A stretch of 64,000 nt of DNA, taken from NCBI GenBank assembly GCA_037693485.1, contig CM075354.1, forward strand, positions 155,583,501 to 155,647,500, in the 5' to 3' direction. Shown here piece by piece: positions 1-11,335 of the stretch (position 1 is the first letter of the stretch; each line of letters starts with the position of its first letter). The position numbers were made by a program, and so were the translations under genes. Below the pieces are notes generated by a model. That model was not told the origin of the DNA, did no database searches, and was given only the letters and a program-made list of their open reading frames with translations. This DNA comes from Kitagawia praeruptora (Eukaryota > Streptophyta > Magnoliopsida > Apiales > Apiaceae).

Positions 1-10
1 CAATCAAAAG

Positions 11-22
11 GCTCTGATACCA
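11..22 (-). other. primer-binding site of a minus-strand LTR retrotransposon
   Basis: On the minus strand this reads TGGTATCAGAGC, the site complementary to the 3' end of initiator tRNA-Met that primes reverse transcription in many plant Copia elements and some Ty3 elements. It lies two bases from the LTR edge, the usual spacing. The body of the element continues to the left, outside the window. Confidence 0.8.
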
Positions 23-24
23 AT

Positions 25-1015
25 TGTTAGGTCCAAAATAGTTTGTAGAAGGGGGGGTTGAATACAAACTATACCATTTTATCGAATTTGCTCTTTTCTT
101 AAAATATTAAATCAAGAACAAATTGATGCGGAATAAAACGAATACAAATATTTCAAGTTGAATATAAAATTATATTAAACTTGATGGGGTGTGTCTAAAT
201 ACACGGGTACAAATTACAATGTTTGATGACCAAACTAATTATTACAAATTCTATAGAAAATTTGACATGAACTTTTCTATATTTGTAATAAAAAGATCGA
301 ATGCTAAAAAGCAATTCGAGATAAGTACTAGGAGTAAAAACTCGCTAGTTAGTTCCAAGGATACAAGTAAACTACTTCTATCGGTTTAGATTTAACAATA
401 CAATCTAGAAATAATTTACAAGAAATTAATTAAGCTCAGGAACTATTTATCTTGGTCTCTTCTTTTCTCTCTGGTTCGTCTGTGTGTTTTTGGAGAGGAG
501 TGAAGATATGTTGTTGTTTTTTTAACTCAGCAGCCTCCTTTGATATTTATATAAACAAGTCCTTGAACCTTCTGCCAATTCTGTTATCAATTTTGCCTCG
601 AACTACCTTTGACAAAGGTCTGTACTACCTTTTCCAAGAAGGCTACTACCTTTTAAATGGCCGGTACTACCTTTTAAATGGCCGGTACTACCTTTTCAAG
701 AAGGCTACTACCTTTCAGTTGGCGGTACTACCTTTGGAACTACCTTTCTGATTGAACTTGTACTACCTTTGCTGAAATGAACTTGTACTACCTTCGGTAC
801 TACCTTCTGAATAAGCTTGTACTACCTTCTGATTAAGCTTGTACTACCTTCGGTACTACCTTCTGAATAAGCTTGTACTACCTTCTGATTAAGCTTGTAC
901 TACCTTCTGAATAAGCTTGTACTACCTTCTGATTAAGCTTGTACTACCTTCTGATTAAGCTTGTACTACCTTCTGATTAAGCTTGTACTACCTTCTGGAT
1001 TGCAAATTTCCAACA
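25..1015 (-). mobile_element. 5' LTR of a minus-strand LTR retrotransposon
   Basis: The LTR starts TGTTAG next to the primer-binding site and ends CCAACA, giving TG...CA ends. On the minus strand U3 is the right part (about 557-1015) and a TATA-like stretch lies near 544-556, so R-U5 is about 25-540. U3 carries a long minisatellite. The right end cuts the reading frame of an older minus-strand coding remnant. The other LTR lies outside the window, so LTR identity and target duplication cannot be checked. The right end is inferred from the CA end and the break in the neighbouring frame. Confidence 0.65.
610..1000. repeat. minisatellite inside LTR U3 (about 21-22 bp unit)
   Basis: A core GTACTACCTT recurs about twenty times. 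From 820 on the units are about 22 bp (GTACTACCTTCTGATTAAGC plus TT, alternating with CTGAATAAGC forms). The earlier units near 640-720 carry TTTTAAATGGCC or TTTTCAAGAAGG spacers. The array sits upstream of the TATA-like site in the element's own orientation, the place where tandem enhancer boxes occur in other plant LTRs. Confidence 0.85.
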
Positions 1016-2211
1016 ACCTGGCCAGTCTATCAACATTCATGGTAGAGTCCTGGCCCTCACAAGCAGGGACATTGGAAGCCGGGACATGTGGCTTGCGTTC
1101 GACTTCTGATGGTAACTCGATATCACCCTCCCCCTCTATTGCGTCATCATTACTGAAGGATAGTCGATTACCTCTTAACTGTAATTCATCTATCATTCTT
1201 TCCCCCTCATCGGTGTTAGAACTGATATCAACCCTCTCTACCTCTTCACCACCAGAGTTGGAGGAACCAGCCTCTGTGAGGAAGCCAGGGTACCGGTTGA
1301 CGATCTCAGCAGATAGAGGATTGACTACTTCCACCCGAGAACGTGTTCGGGAGCTAACTGATGGCCTGGATTGGAGCAAAGGTTGAGAGAGCAAAAGATC
1401 ATTGAGATGGGTGGATCCTGAATCAGACGGTTCCCCAGACACAGGTGACAAGTAACCTAAACATTGGGAAGACTCCCTTGATGCCGATGAGAAAGACATC
1501 TGCAACCACAAAAGGAGGGAGCAGATTAGTGAAGAGGGTTGAAGTCTAAACGAAAATTGTGGACCGAAGAAGATAACGGTTCTTGATGGCCGACCCGGAG
1601 AAACCCAGGGTATAATGAGGCTACCAGACCAAAGACGAAAAGTTAGGACTCGGGGGGTGGCTATTAGTGTGGCATCCTAACCTAGTGGCTCCGGTGATTA
1701 CTAAACAGAACAAGAAGAGGAATACGGAGATAAAGGCATTACAGACATGCCCAAACAAATGGGTTACACGACCAAACATATTTAAAACAACGATATTCAT
1801 TGAAAACAAGCATCAAACGGGCGAGGTACATGCCTAGAAATAGTAAAGGGGATAGCCGGAGTACCGACCACTCCGACCCACATCACAAGATAAAAACTTA
1901 AACATGCATCTATCAGTTGAGATGTAAATACACAGATCTAGCATGGCTAAGATTGAAGAGATACAAAAGCAAACATATGAAAGATACAATCAGAGGCTTA
2001 CTTGAGATTTTTATCAAATAAAGAAAGTAAATCGTGGTCATTGGACACTTACTTGAATATCCGGGAGAGTCGAATCGACGGAAGTGTAGATGATTAAGCC
2101 TTCGCCGGAGAGATCTCGGCGGAACCTTTTAACCAACCCTTGCACACTTGAGAAAATGCCTTGTGAAGATGAAAAGAAAAGTGAAAAGGCTGAATACACA
2201 AATATATAAAA
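1016..2211 (-). pseudogene. unidentified coding remnant with a spliced leader, cut by an LTR
   Basis: On the minus strand an ATG at 1499 opens a serine-rich, acidic frame (starts MSFSSASRESSQCLG) that stays open to 1016, where the LTR interrupts it after about 161 codons. Directly before the ATG is a pyrimidine-rich stretch ending TTGCAG, a good splice acceptor. Upstream, a GTAAGT donor lies at 2052-2047 and a TATA-like TTTTATATATT at 2211-2201. Together they look like a promoter, a non-coding first exon, an intron of about 550 bp and a first coding exon. I do not recognise the protein. It could be a host gene or the first ORF of another retroelement; the frame has no zinc knuckle or enzyme motif. 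Confidence 0.4.
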
Positions 2212-2649
2212 GTAAATAGGGAAGAGGCGTGCCCTCTTTGACCAGTGAATTTGGCACGGAAAATGAGGTAGGCGGGAAGTGTATTGACACGAGGAATGAA
2301 CCGTCTCAAGCTTATCAATGAAAATAAAAGAGTTCGAATTCAATTTCCACTTATCTCTGATATATATCCATTTTATTCTCTAAGGATAAAATTAATTAAC
2401 CAGAGTTTTGTACAAAGTGAAATGCAAAGCTTTCGTTTTTATTCAGGCTTCCGTGGCACAATTAAAAAAAAATAAATGAAGATACAGATCTAAATATTTA
2501 CGATTACAAATCCCAGTATTTATACACCTTATCAAATTGAGCTGATGAGAGTGTGGAGATACAGATTTCTGTTAAGAGACTTAGGAAACGGCACCCTACG
2601 AATAATTGGTTCCCCTTGCACTCAGTACTTCAGGGAACCGGGGGGTAGT

Positions 2650-3600
2650 TGTTGTGACCAAAATCTTGCATGGGGTTAGATTTAGGCCCATTAGAGGATT
2701 AGGGTCCAGATCCATGAAGAGAATGAGTAATCCGTCAGGTTTCCGGAGGCCCGCGGTAGCCCTAGGGGTTACCATGTACATTGCAGCACGGGAACGCATG
2801 ACTAAGGGTCTCAAGGTATCCCCTTGAGGATAACCTATACCTATTATCAGTCATCCAGTAGAGCTTCCAGAGTAGCTTCCGTGATAGGGGTTACCGGAGG
2901 GGGTACCGGAGCCAGGCTACCGGGCGGTACCCCCAGCTTCCGCCGGAAGCCTGATTAGGCTGCCAATACAGATAAGGCACGCCTCCTATTCTTTAGGAAC
3001 ACGTCTATATCATCTAAAAACACTCTCAAACAGATAAACATTCAGTTATTTGAGGATATATGTCATATATACTTGATAAATGATACAAAATCATGATAAA
3101 TACAAGAGATAATCATTCTATGTTACCTAAACTGCTTGGTAACCTGATTTTATACATCATGCTCGATTATTATCAGAAATAACAGTCATTATCACACTGG
3201 AGAGAGGATAACTCATCATAAACAAACGATCATATCATTCAAGAACTACATTCGGGCTTGATCCACTATAAATAGTGGTATGTAGGCAGTTTACGGGATT
3301 CTTCGACACTTTACACTCCTTGAGTAGCTAGAGCACGTGCACTCTTGTGTGACACAGTCAAATTAGGGTTCTTGGCTGGCCAACACCTGGTCCTTGAGCT
3401 CTCATCCCGTAGATTCAGTCTGATCCTTCCGAGGAACCACATCCCGTGTTCTTCGGTAACCCTAGTCGTGTGCCTTCTCGGGCGGCTAGCCATTGATCAT
3501 CAACCACGAGCCTTTCTGGGTGGTTGGACGATTCCTTGTTTATTGGCGCTATTCCAGCACGAGGCCTCATAATCTGTTGTGCTAAAATCCTCCCACAACA
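2650..3600 (+). mobile_element. probable solo LTR
   Basis: The segment begins TGTTGTGACC and ends CCCACAACA, so the ends are perfect 7-bp inverted repeats (TGTTGTG/CACAACA) with TG...CA. A TATA box (CTATAAATAG) lies at about 3268, followed by about 330 bp of plausible R-U5. The flanks give only an imperfect duplication (GGTAG plus T on the left, GGTAG on the right). No primer-binding site or polypurine tract follows, hence a solo LTR. Family unknown. Confidence 0.5.
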
Positions 3601-3733
3601 GGTAGATTGACTTTGTCTTCTTTCTCTTGACAGTTAAGCATTTGAGATCCCAGTGACAGTACATATATTATTTACTATTACATTCTTGTTTTAGTTGAGT
3701 TGAATCCTTGATGTTTACAAATAGGGTAAACAT

Positions 3734-4577
3734 ATGACTTTCAAGAAAGTCCCGTTAAAGTTGAAAGGGAAGTTCTATAGAACGACAATCCGCCCTGCGA
3801 TGTTATATGGTTCGGAGTGTTGGGCGGTGAAGAAAGCCCTTGAGAGCAAGTTGGACGCAGCGGAAATGAGGATGCTGCGGTGGTCCTGTGGCCGAACAAT
3901 GTTTGAAAGAATCCCAAATACGGTTTTCAGGAGCGAGTTGGAGGTGGCGCCTCTTTCTGCGAAAGTTAGGGAAGGGAGGTTGTGATGGTTCGGCCACGTA
4001 CGTAGGAGGTTGCCGGAAGCCCCGGTGAGGAGGGTCGAGTGTCTTGCGGTTGTTGGGGCGAGAAGGAGAGGCAGACCGAGGAGGACATGGGAAGAGCAGC
4101 TCATGTTGGATTTGAAGGCCCTAAACCTGAACGAGACCTTGACCGCCGATAGGAGTTCTTGAATTAGAGTCGTGGATTCTCTCCTAGGGAGCGGTTCTGT
4201 TGTTGAGAGCCTCAGAGTTGGGTTTTCTCGGTTAGCGTTATCTTAGAAGCTTGGCTTTTCGTTTTCATACTGTCTTTTGTTTTCTGGTTCTTGCAGATGC
4301 AGGGAGCATGGCATGAGGTCTAAATCAGGAGAGGTGTTCCCGCTTAGGTAAGTCCCATGAGGTCCAGGCCATGGGCTCAGGTTTGGTTGATTACTTCCCC
4401 TTCTTTATCTTCCTAGCACTTAAAACACACTGTTTTGTTGTGCACAAAGCCGGGGGTCTTCACGGAAACATCCTCCTTACTGTAAAAAGTAGGGGTATGG
4501 TCTGCGTACATCCTACCCTCCCCAGACCCTGCTTTGAGCGGGATATACTGGGTATGTTTGGTTTGGTTTGGTTTAAC
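3734..4577 (+). mobile_element. 5'-truncated RTE-type LINE, 3' end
   Basis: The translation carries the C-terminal signature of plant RTE-type non-LTR reverse transcriptases: KFYRTTIRPAMLYGSECWAV, then MRMLRW, then VREGRL, then WFGHVRRR and GRPRRTWEEQ. A TGA at 3982-3984 replaces the residue just before WFGHV, so the frame is dead. After the coding part comes a 3' tail with GGTATGGTCTGCGTACATCC and CCTCCCCAGACC, shared by RTE tails and the SINEs they mobilise, ending in a short GTTTG repeat. No target duplication was found. Confidence 0.8.
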
Positions 4578-5162
4578 TAAATGGAACTTATGACTTTAAG
4601 CAATTTTTTAACTTAAAGCGAGCTTAAAACCAAGGTACACAAACAGGCCAAAAATGACTTAAAGCCATTTTTAGCTTTAAGCCAAGTTTGCCAAACAGGC
4701 TCTAATTTATAAGTTGATAAGTTGACTTAAAGAGAGAGTATGCATAGCAACATTTAAAGTTCAATTGTTATGTTTATATAAAAATGAATTGATTTTTAAT
4801 TAGCTAAAAAATGAATTGATTTTTAATTAGCTAAAAAATGAATTGATTTTTTCTAGATGACGGGCAGTAAAGATATAACGTAAAATTTAGAAATATTTTG
4901 ACACGTCCTCGGTACATAGTGCATGCATGTAAATTTAGAGTTGAAGTTTTTAACCGCCTTTCCCTCATAACACATATCTGGTTACACGTGGGTTTATACG
5001 TGGGTCCATGGTTAAATATTTAGTACAATTTCAAAGATCATAAGGTTTACCTACCGATAATCTAAACATATCAATATTAGTAGGTAAAATTAATCTTTAT
5101 CTACAATTATATAATGGCAGGTAAATTATTGGTAGGTAAATATTAGATTTGTTGTAGTGTAT
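4578..5162. other. intergenic, with a MITE end fragment
   Basis: No gene is seen. 4590-4735 is closely similar to 5632-5776, the right part of a MITE whose end reads CCAAACAGGCTCTAA, so it is a partial extra copy. The sequence TTTTTAATTAGCTAAAAAATG is tandemly repeated near 4790-4850. The rest is AT-rich. Confidence 0.5.
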
Positions 5163-5367
5163 ATAATATTATAGTATATTATATATCTACAAAAATTTAT
5201 ATATATATATGTATTTATGTTTGTACATGTGTATGTATGTATATAATATGCATAATATTGTCTAATGACGATCGATATATCGACTATCGAGGAATACTTT
5301 ATTTTGACGGATCAAATTCGAATCAACTGGATAGTAAATTATGTTTTGATTTTGTCATGATTATAAG

Positions 5368-5757
5368 AGATCGTTTGGAATGGCTTAAAATAAGTTAATT
5401 TCGATTTAATAGAGGTGTTTTTAACTTAAAAGAAAAAGTAAAATTGTTTATTTTAAGTTGAATAAATGTGTATTATGTGTTTGGGTAATTTTACTTAAAG
5501 TTAAATGGGAGTTTAATAATTTTGACTTAAAGTGAAATTTGACTTAAAAAAATTTTAAATTCATAATATTTAAACTTTACAAGAATCATAAAAAAAAAAA
5601 CTCAATAAGTCATAAGTCAAAGGTACATAAATGGAGCTTATGACTTTAAACAGTTTTTTAACTTAAAGCCGGTTTAAAACCACAATACATAAATAAACAG
5701 ACCAAAAATGACTTAAATCCATTTTTAGCTTTAAGCCAAGTTTGCCAAACAGGCTCT
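5368..5757. mobile_element. MITE shared by both duplicate copies
   Basis: The ends are similar inverted repeats: AGATCGTTTGGAATGG on the left and, read on the other strand, AGAGCCTGTTTGGCAAAC on the right. The interior is rich in ACTTAAA. The same element sits at the matching place in copy 2 (about 55712-56117), so it predates the duplication. Superfamily uncertain; ends of this kind occur in hAT- and Harbinger-type MITEs. Confidence 0.5.
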
Positions 5758-5880
5758 AAGTTATAAGTTGATAAGTAATATTCATGATATTCATTTTTTT
5801 AAAAGATTTCAAAATTATCGAGAATCAGAAATCAGAAATTAGTACAATAAAGATCTTATCACTTGAACTGTTATATCCTA

Positions 5881-6310
5881 CTCCCTCCGTCTCACTAAAC
5901 ATTTCCCGTTTGACTAAAAACACGGGTTTTAAGAAAAAGTGGGTATTGAATATTATTTGTAAGAAGTAGTGGGTATTGAATATTGTTTTTAAAGAGTAGT
6001 GGGTATTGAATATTATTTTTTTGGAGTAGTGGGTGGAGTAGTGAGTATTGAATATTATTTTTAAGGAGTAGTGGGTGGAATAGTAGGTATTGAATATTAT
6101 TTTTTTGGAGTAGTGGGTGGAATAGTGGGTGTTGAATATTATTTGTAATGATTAGTGGGTGAGTAGTGGGTATTGAATATTATTTTTAAGGAGTAGTGAG
6201 TGGAGTAGTGGGTATTGAATATTATTTTTTATGGCTTAAAATAGAAAGGAGAAGAGTATTTTGATAGTCCCGATTTAGTAAACAGGAAACGTTTTAAGAG
6301 ACGGAGGGAG
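5881..6310. mobile_element. Stowaway (Tc1/Mariner-type) MITE
   Basis: It starts CTCCCTCCGTCTC and ends GAGACGGAGGGAG, perfect terminal inverted repeats flanked by TA on both sides (5879-5880, 6311-6312). Copy 2 has the empty site: one TA at 58802-58803 between the same flanks. The interior holds a minisatellite built on GTAGTGGGTATTGAATATTA units. Confidence 0.95.
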
Positions 6311-6487
6311 TATCAAACAACTTAAACCTTGACAAGTGATTTTTTTAAATCAAATTTTCAGTAAAAAACATTATTTTATTTTTAATATATTTAAAGAATT
6401 ATTGATAACAAAATGATTTATCTATGGAGTTTCCGTTGTGTACAGTTTTAAAAAATTATTGAAAAAGAAGTCCAAAAGTTTAACTAA

Positions 6488-6706
6488 GGGCCTGTTTGGG
6501 AAATCTTATTTTTCAAAAATAAGTTACTTATTCTGAAAAAAAGTTAGGAAAAAAGTATTTTTTTCTGAAATAAGTAACTTATTTTTGCAAGATAACGAAT
6601 ATTAAAATTCTCATACACATTTTTCTCTAAAAAAAATATGTAAATACAAATTTTTTTCCGAAATAAGTAACTTATAAGTTGAAACGGAAAATTGCGAAAC
6701 AGGCAC
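6488..6706. mobile_element. PIF/Harbinger-type (Tourist-like) MITE
   Basis: The ends are GGGCCTGTTT and, inverted, GTGCCTGTTT, with a 3-bp TAA duplication (6485-6487, 6707-6709). The empty site is intact in copy 2 near 58980, with a single TAA. The interior is a loose foldback rich in AAATAAGTAACTTAT. Confidence 0.9.
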
Positions 6707-6957
6707 TAAACATCTTCCAATCAGAAAGAAGAACAGTAAAACCAAGTCAGAGATTCAAATAAAACGTGTTCACTAAATCAGAGAGCAGCTGTTTATGAGT
6801 TGTAACTAGTATAAGTCGGCGGTGACAGACAGAAATTCCATTTGATCAGTATGTAATCGTCCTCGATCTCGTTTCTTTAATTTTATCAACTGGTTGACAT
6901 TCAACAAGCCTGTTTCTTGAGTTGTAAGCCTTGATTGTTGATTAACAAGTTTTACTA

Positions 6958-7216
6958 CTCCCTTCGTCTCTTTTTAAGTTGTTCCTTTCAAATGTCGGGA
7001 CTGTTCATAACAAAAAACAAATTAGTAATTTACGTCTAATCTATAAGACCAAATATAGTCATGAGTAATTTTGTTGGATTCGTATTTATAAGTATTTTAA
7101 TACAATGAAGTTTTTATATTTAAAACTAATACGAAATTCAAGATATTAACGATCAAAAGTGTGCGTTGGCAAGTGTGTCCGGTCAAAACAGACAACCTAT
7201 TTAAAGACGGAGTGAG
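6958..7216. mobile_element. Stowaway-type MITE
   Basis: The left end CTCCCTTCGTCTC and the inverted right end CTCACTCCGTCTT are Stowaway-type, with TA at 6956-6957 and 7217-7218. At the matching place copy 2 has only 8 bases, CTACGGAG, between the two TAs, which looks like an excision footprint or an extreme internal deletion. Confidence 0.85.
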
Positions 7217-8944
7217 TACTAAATTATTTACGTATGGATGAGCTCCTAGTCTAATGATAAAAATTGAGATTGTATTGAGGATATTCAATTTCTTCCATAT
7301 CATTTCGTTATCCCATCACATTCCATCAAATAAAATTTTCAATTCGTACTGAATTATTATTTGTTAATAATACACATGCCGACAGGCTTGTACATATAAC
7401 ATATATAAACGATTTTGGTGTCATATTTACGCACAAAATTTTGAAGACGATAAAATAAATTAAGACCTTTATATTTTAGCTTAAAGAATGAACGTCAACA
7501 TGTAATTCTAGTTGACCACGATGGCCAATGGGTCTATAGATAGCTTGTGTCACACGGTGTCAATCCTTTTCGTTACAAGTGATCGACTAACTAACTAGAG
7601 AAGAGTTGGTGTGATAGAGATATGACCAGAAATAATTTGTAAATTTCTCTTTGTAGCGAGCGAAAGTGAAAAATTTTGTTTATTTTTTATCCGTTATGCA
7701 TAATTCAAAGCAATTTTAATTTACATGTTTTTTTTTCAATTTTTTTAATGGTTAAATTGACCAATTTTTTTATTAAATATTAAAAATTATTCATTTACTA
7801 TTATTTTAGAAAATTAAAAATTATATCTTAAAATGGATTAGATGCGCTTTTCAGTGATATATTTTTTTTTCCAATTATATCATATATATAAATTTCAGTT
7901 AAACTTTGGTACCAATCAAAAATTAAAAGCGACATGCATAATGGGAGAAGATGATAATAAATAGTACTTTATTCGAATTTGTAATAATTAAATAAGTTTT
8001 AAGTACTGCTAAAACGTCAGAACATATATACTTATATATAATTTGTTTTTTGAAAGTAACTTATATATAACTTTATTCAATTAAATGGATGCCTGTTTTA
8101 AAAAAATAAAAGAAAATTTAGCTGTGACATGGGATCTTGTGTGAATTATTTTTGTAATGAATAGATTCATATACAAGAGAGACACAATATCATATCACAT
8201 CTTTGAATCCCCACAGATCGATCTTAGTTTGTGTACACAATCTGTCGGTACGATATATGAATCTTAGAGTGGGGTTTTCTTTCAAGTTTCATCTCTTTAA
8301 TGCTTATTTAATTATAAGTATTTATTAGTTTGGTACTGTGGGGGACGAGGTACAAGTACAATCCACCCTAATTAAATACAGTACATTTTAGATGGTTAAT
8401 AATGTTAATTAATATTGATGAATTTCATAATCAAAAGATGAAATAGATAGATTTTACTACAATTTTTAGGTATTCAATTTCCGTGTCATTGAATTAAATA
8501 AATGGTTTTTTCAGAAATATCTAAAGTTACAAATTTTTTAAACTTATTTTGTAAAAATACTGATTTTCAATTTTTTTTTAGATAAATACAATTTGCAAAC
8601 CATATTTATATCAAAAAAAATCAATCACAATCATAAATGCAACTTTAAAATTTTTGGTAATTGAAAGTTTGAAACTATTTTTGATTGGATGATATATTGC
8701 TTAACAAATTACATTGATTTAATTAAATGCAAACTTAAATGCAAACCAAAATCAATTCCAAATGCAAAAAAAAAAAAAAAGCAAAAATAACTTTAGAAAA
8801 AAGTAAAAGCAAGTTAGATTTGGTTAATTGCTTGCAAACCGTATTTTTGTAATTATTTTCAAAAAATAGTAAAATTGTAAAAAAATTAGTAGTTTTGATA
8901 AATTCTCAAAAAAATTACACTAAATAGTAAACAAATTTGTTTAT
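7217..8944. other. intergenic part of duplicate copy 1
   Basis: No gene or RNA signature is seen. The sequence is AT-rich and matches 59244-62570 apart from the five private insertions of copy 2. It serves as the empty-site reference for those insertions. Confidence 0.6.
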
Positions 8945-9251
8945 GGGTAAAGGGTATCTAAAGTTAACTTTAGATAGATTTCTTAAAATTAAGTGACTAA
9001 CAGTGTGTATTTATGTAAATATAAATCCTTAACATTTTTAAATAGAATTAAAAAAAATAAAAATTTGATTATTTTAAACATAAAAAATCAAATTGCTAAC
9101 ATGCATTTGATGAAGATAAGATTGTATCCAACATTGTAAAATCAAATTTCATTTATAATTTTTTTTATATTAATTTCCATTGTAGCTTCGGTGGTTTATT
9201 AAATTAATTTTAGGAAATTTATCTAAAAGTATCTTTAGATTATTTTTACCC
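8945..9251. mobile_element. MITE with GGGTAAAGGG ends
   Basis: The stretch from GGGTAAAGGGTATCTAAAG to the inverted equivalent (AATCTAAAGATAC, then GGGTAAA) is absent from copy 2, where the flanks join directly near 62580. A short TTTAT lies on both sides. The family is not determined. Confidence 0.6.
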
Positions 9252-9853
9252 TTTATTTATATGAGATAGTTTTTGTTAAATATTGACTTTACCGCCATTC
9301 ACAATTGCTAAGTTCATTTGTAATGAAAACTAGCGTAAAACCCGAGCAAGGCACTGCAATAATTTTTAGATTGAAAATGTATATATATTAAGTTAATTTT
9401 GTAACTAAAAATACAATAAATGATAATATTTAGATTTTATCTCATGTTTTTAAAGTTATTTTGTAATATTATATACAAAATTCATGTACCAATTATTCTA
9501 TAATTAAATTAGATTTCATTGTAAATATCAATACGATAGTAATCACATGTTTACTTTAATTGCTGGAATATTAATTTAGTATTTAAAATGGCGTGAAATC
9601 AGCTTTATCAAAATGAATATTTGAGTATAATACAAATAATTATATTAGTAAAAATGTCCATAAATAACATAGAGGTATGTAAATTCATGTGATTTTAACG
9701 TAGAAAGAAACGTATTACAAAATCTCTTAATATTATATAAAAGTCATCTTTGTGGTCCATATATACATACATATTCATACATATTTAAATTCAAATGTTT
9801 TGTTTCAGTCTAATGCTTATTGCATAATATCAAAACTCTGTTTTTAAAAATTA

Positions 9854-10100
9854 CTCCATCTGTCCCATGTAATTATTTACATTTGCGGACCAATTTTCGG
9901 CACGGATTTTAAGGTGCATTTTAAGGATAGTTCTATAACTTATTTTGGATATTTTCTTTTTTTGTATAAATAGAACAATCCTATTTTTATACAAAAAAAA
10001 TATATCAAAAATAAGTTATAGAACTATCCTTAAAATGCACCTTAAAATGCGTGTCAGATACGCATTTTTTTATGTAAAAAAATGGATGGAACGGATGGAG
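9854..10100. mobile_element. Stowaway-type MITE with a long hairpin
   Basis: The ends CTCCATCTGTCCCATG and, inverted, CTCCATCCGTTCC are flanked by TA (9852-9853, 10101-10102). The middle is an almost perfect foldback of about 70 bp per arm (AAGGATAGTTCTATAACTTA and its complement near 10013-10032). Nested in the Helitron. Confidence 0.85.
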
Positions 10101-10266
10101 TAGTTAGTTTGAAAAACAAATTATATTATAATTTTGAATTATTTTTTAAACTCAACTTTAACTTTTTTCAAAGATTAAAATTAAAGTAAAATATGATTAA
10201 ATGAGCTTAATGACTTTTACATCTATATGATATCCTAGATCAACTTTTTTTGTTACATCCATTGTA

Positions 10267-10271
<5 letters not shown>

Positions 10272-10349
<78 letters not shown>
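10272..10349. repeat. AT dinucleotide microsatellite
   Basis: About 39 uninterrupted AT repeats inside the 9330-11335 Helitron. Confidence 0.98.
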
Positions 10350-10353
<4 letters not shown>

Positions 10354-11117
10354 TATGTTACAACTCTACCATTATATATTATAATGATTAATTTATTATA
10401 TTATATGAAAATTCATATAACCATACTTTATAGTCGAGTTATAATCTAATCGATCATTGTTTATAATTATTATAGTTTTGTAATATTTATGACTCAAGGA
10501 TCATATCTTCTTTCATTCAATTTTGAACATTAGTTACGTTATTTTTTATATATATAATATAGATTCATTTTTAGAGTTTCATCTCTTCAGCAAAAACTCA
10601 ATAATTTTTCGTTTTTTTAAAAATATTTATGTTTTAATACCAATCATACATTTAAATTGCTGAAAGTCTAAATAGTAGATTAACCATAAATCTCTAATAT
10701 GACTCATATATTTAAAATTTTATATACCTAAAAATTATGTGATGCAATTATTAATAATGTTTGTTTTGATAAATAAGATTTACATATTTCTAAAAACCAA
10801 ATTTTCGATCTTTTTATTTTAATAATTTAATATCTACTTGGAGAATAATGTAAACAGATAAATTTTTTTCCCGACTCGTTATAGTTTTGTATAATATAAA
10901 ATTTTATCTTAATTTTTTTTAATTTCAATCATTTAAAATGGCAAAGGAAAATCGTAGAATATACTCAATAGATTAAATGTATTTTGTAATTATATTCTTA
11001 GCAATCTTCTAAAAATAACAAAAACCAATATGCTATTTAGTCAAAATAAAAATAGGAAAAAGGGGACAAAAGGAGAAGATATGGTTTATCTATTATGATT
11101 TTTAAAATATACTAAAA

Positions 11118-11195
11118 ACTAAGTTTAGCATAATGGTCCAGGCATGAGTTTGAGAGTGAAAGGTCATGGGTTCGATCCTTGAGGGTAACATAATT
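11118..11195 (+). other. tRNA-like segment (SINE-like) in a Helitron
   Basis: It has a box A-like TAGCATAATGGTCCAGG followed about 35 bases later by a box B match, GGGTTCGATCC. The usual tRNA cloverleaf is not complete, so it is a tRNA-derived relic and not a tRNA gene. It lies about 150 bases inside the right-hand end of the Helitron. Confidence 0.5.
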
Positions 11196-11335
11196 ATATA
11201 TAATTTTTATATAAATCTTAAAAGGGTGGCATTTTTGTTATTTTTCAACAAATATGGATAAAATAGTAATTTTACAGGCATTAAAATGACACTTTTTGCC
11301 CTTGTCTTAAAGTTTAATATATAGTAATAGATAGA

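Larger units (their letters stand above)
9330..11335 (-). mobile_element. non-autonomous Helitron
   Basis: On the minus strand it begins TCTATCTATTAC and ends ...GGGTTTTACGCTAG, with host A before TC and host T after CTAG, the Helitron insertion rule. Copy 2 has the uninterrupted site (TGAAAA joined to TTAG at 62656/62657). The 3' hairpin is degraded but recognisable (CCTTGCTCGGG). No RepHel coding sequence is present. It holds a Stowaway MITE, a long AT microsatellite and a tRNA-like segment. Confidence 0.9.

Noticed and set aside
961..1386. + strand frame of 141 codons opposite the serine-rich remnant
   Set aside because: Antisense shadow of the minus-strand frame, partly made of the minisatellite.
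11118..11195. tRNA gene
   Set aside because: Box A and B are present but no acceptor stem or full cloverleaf; called a tRNA-like relic only.
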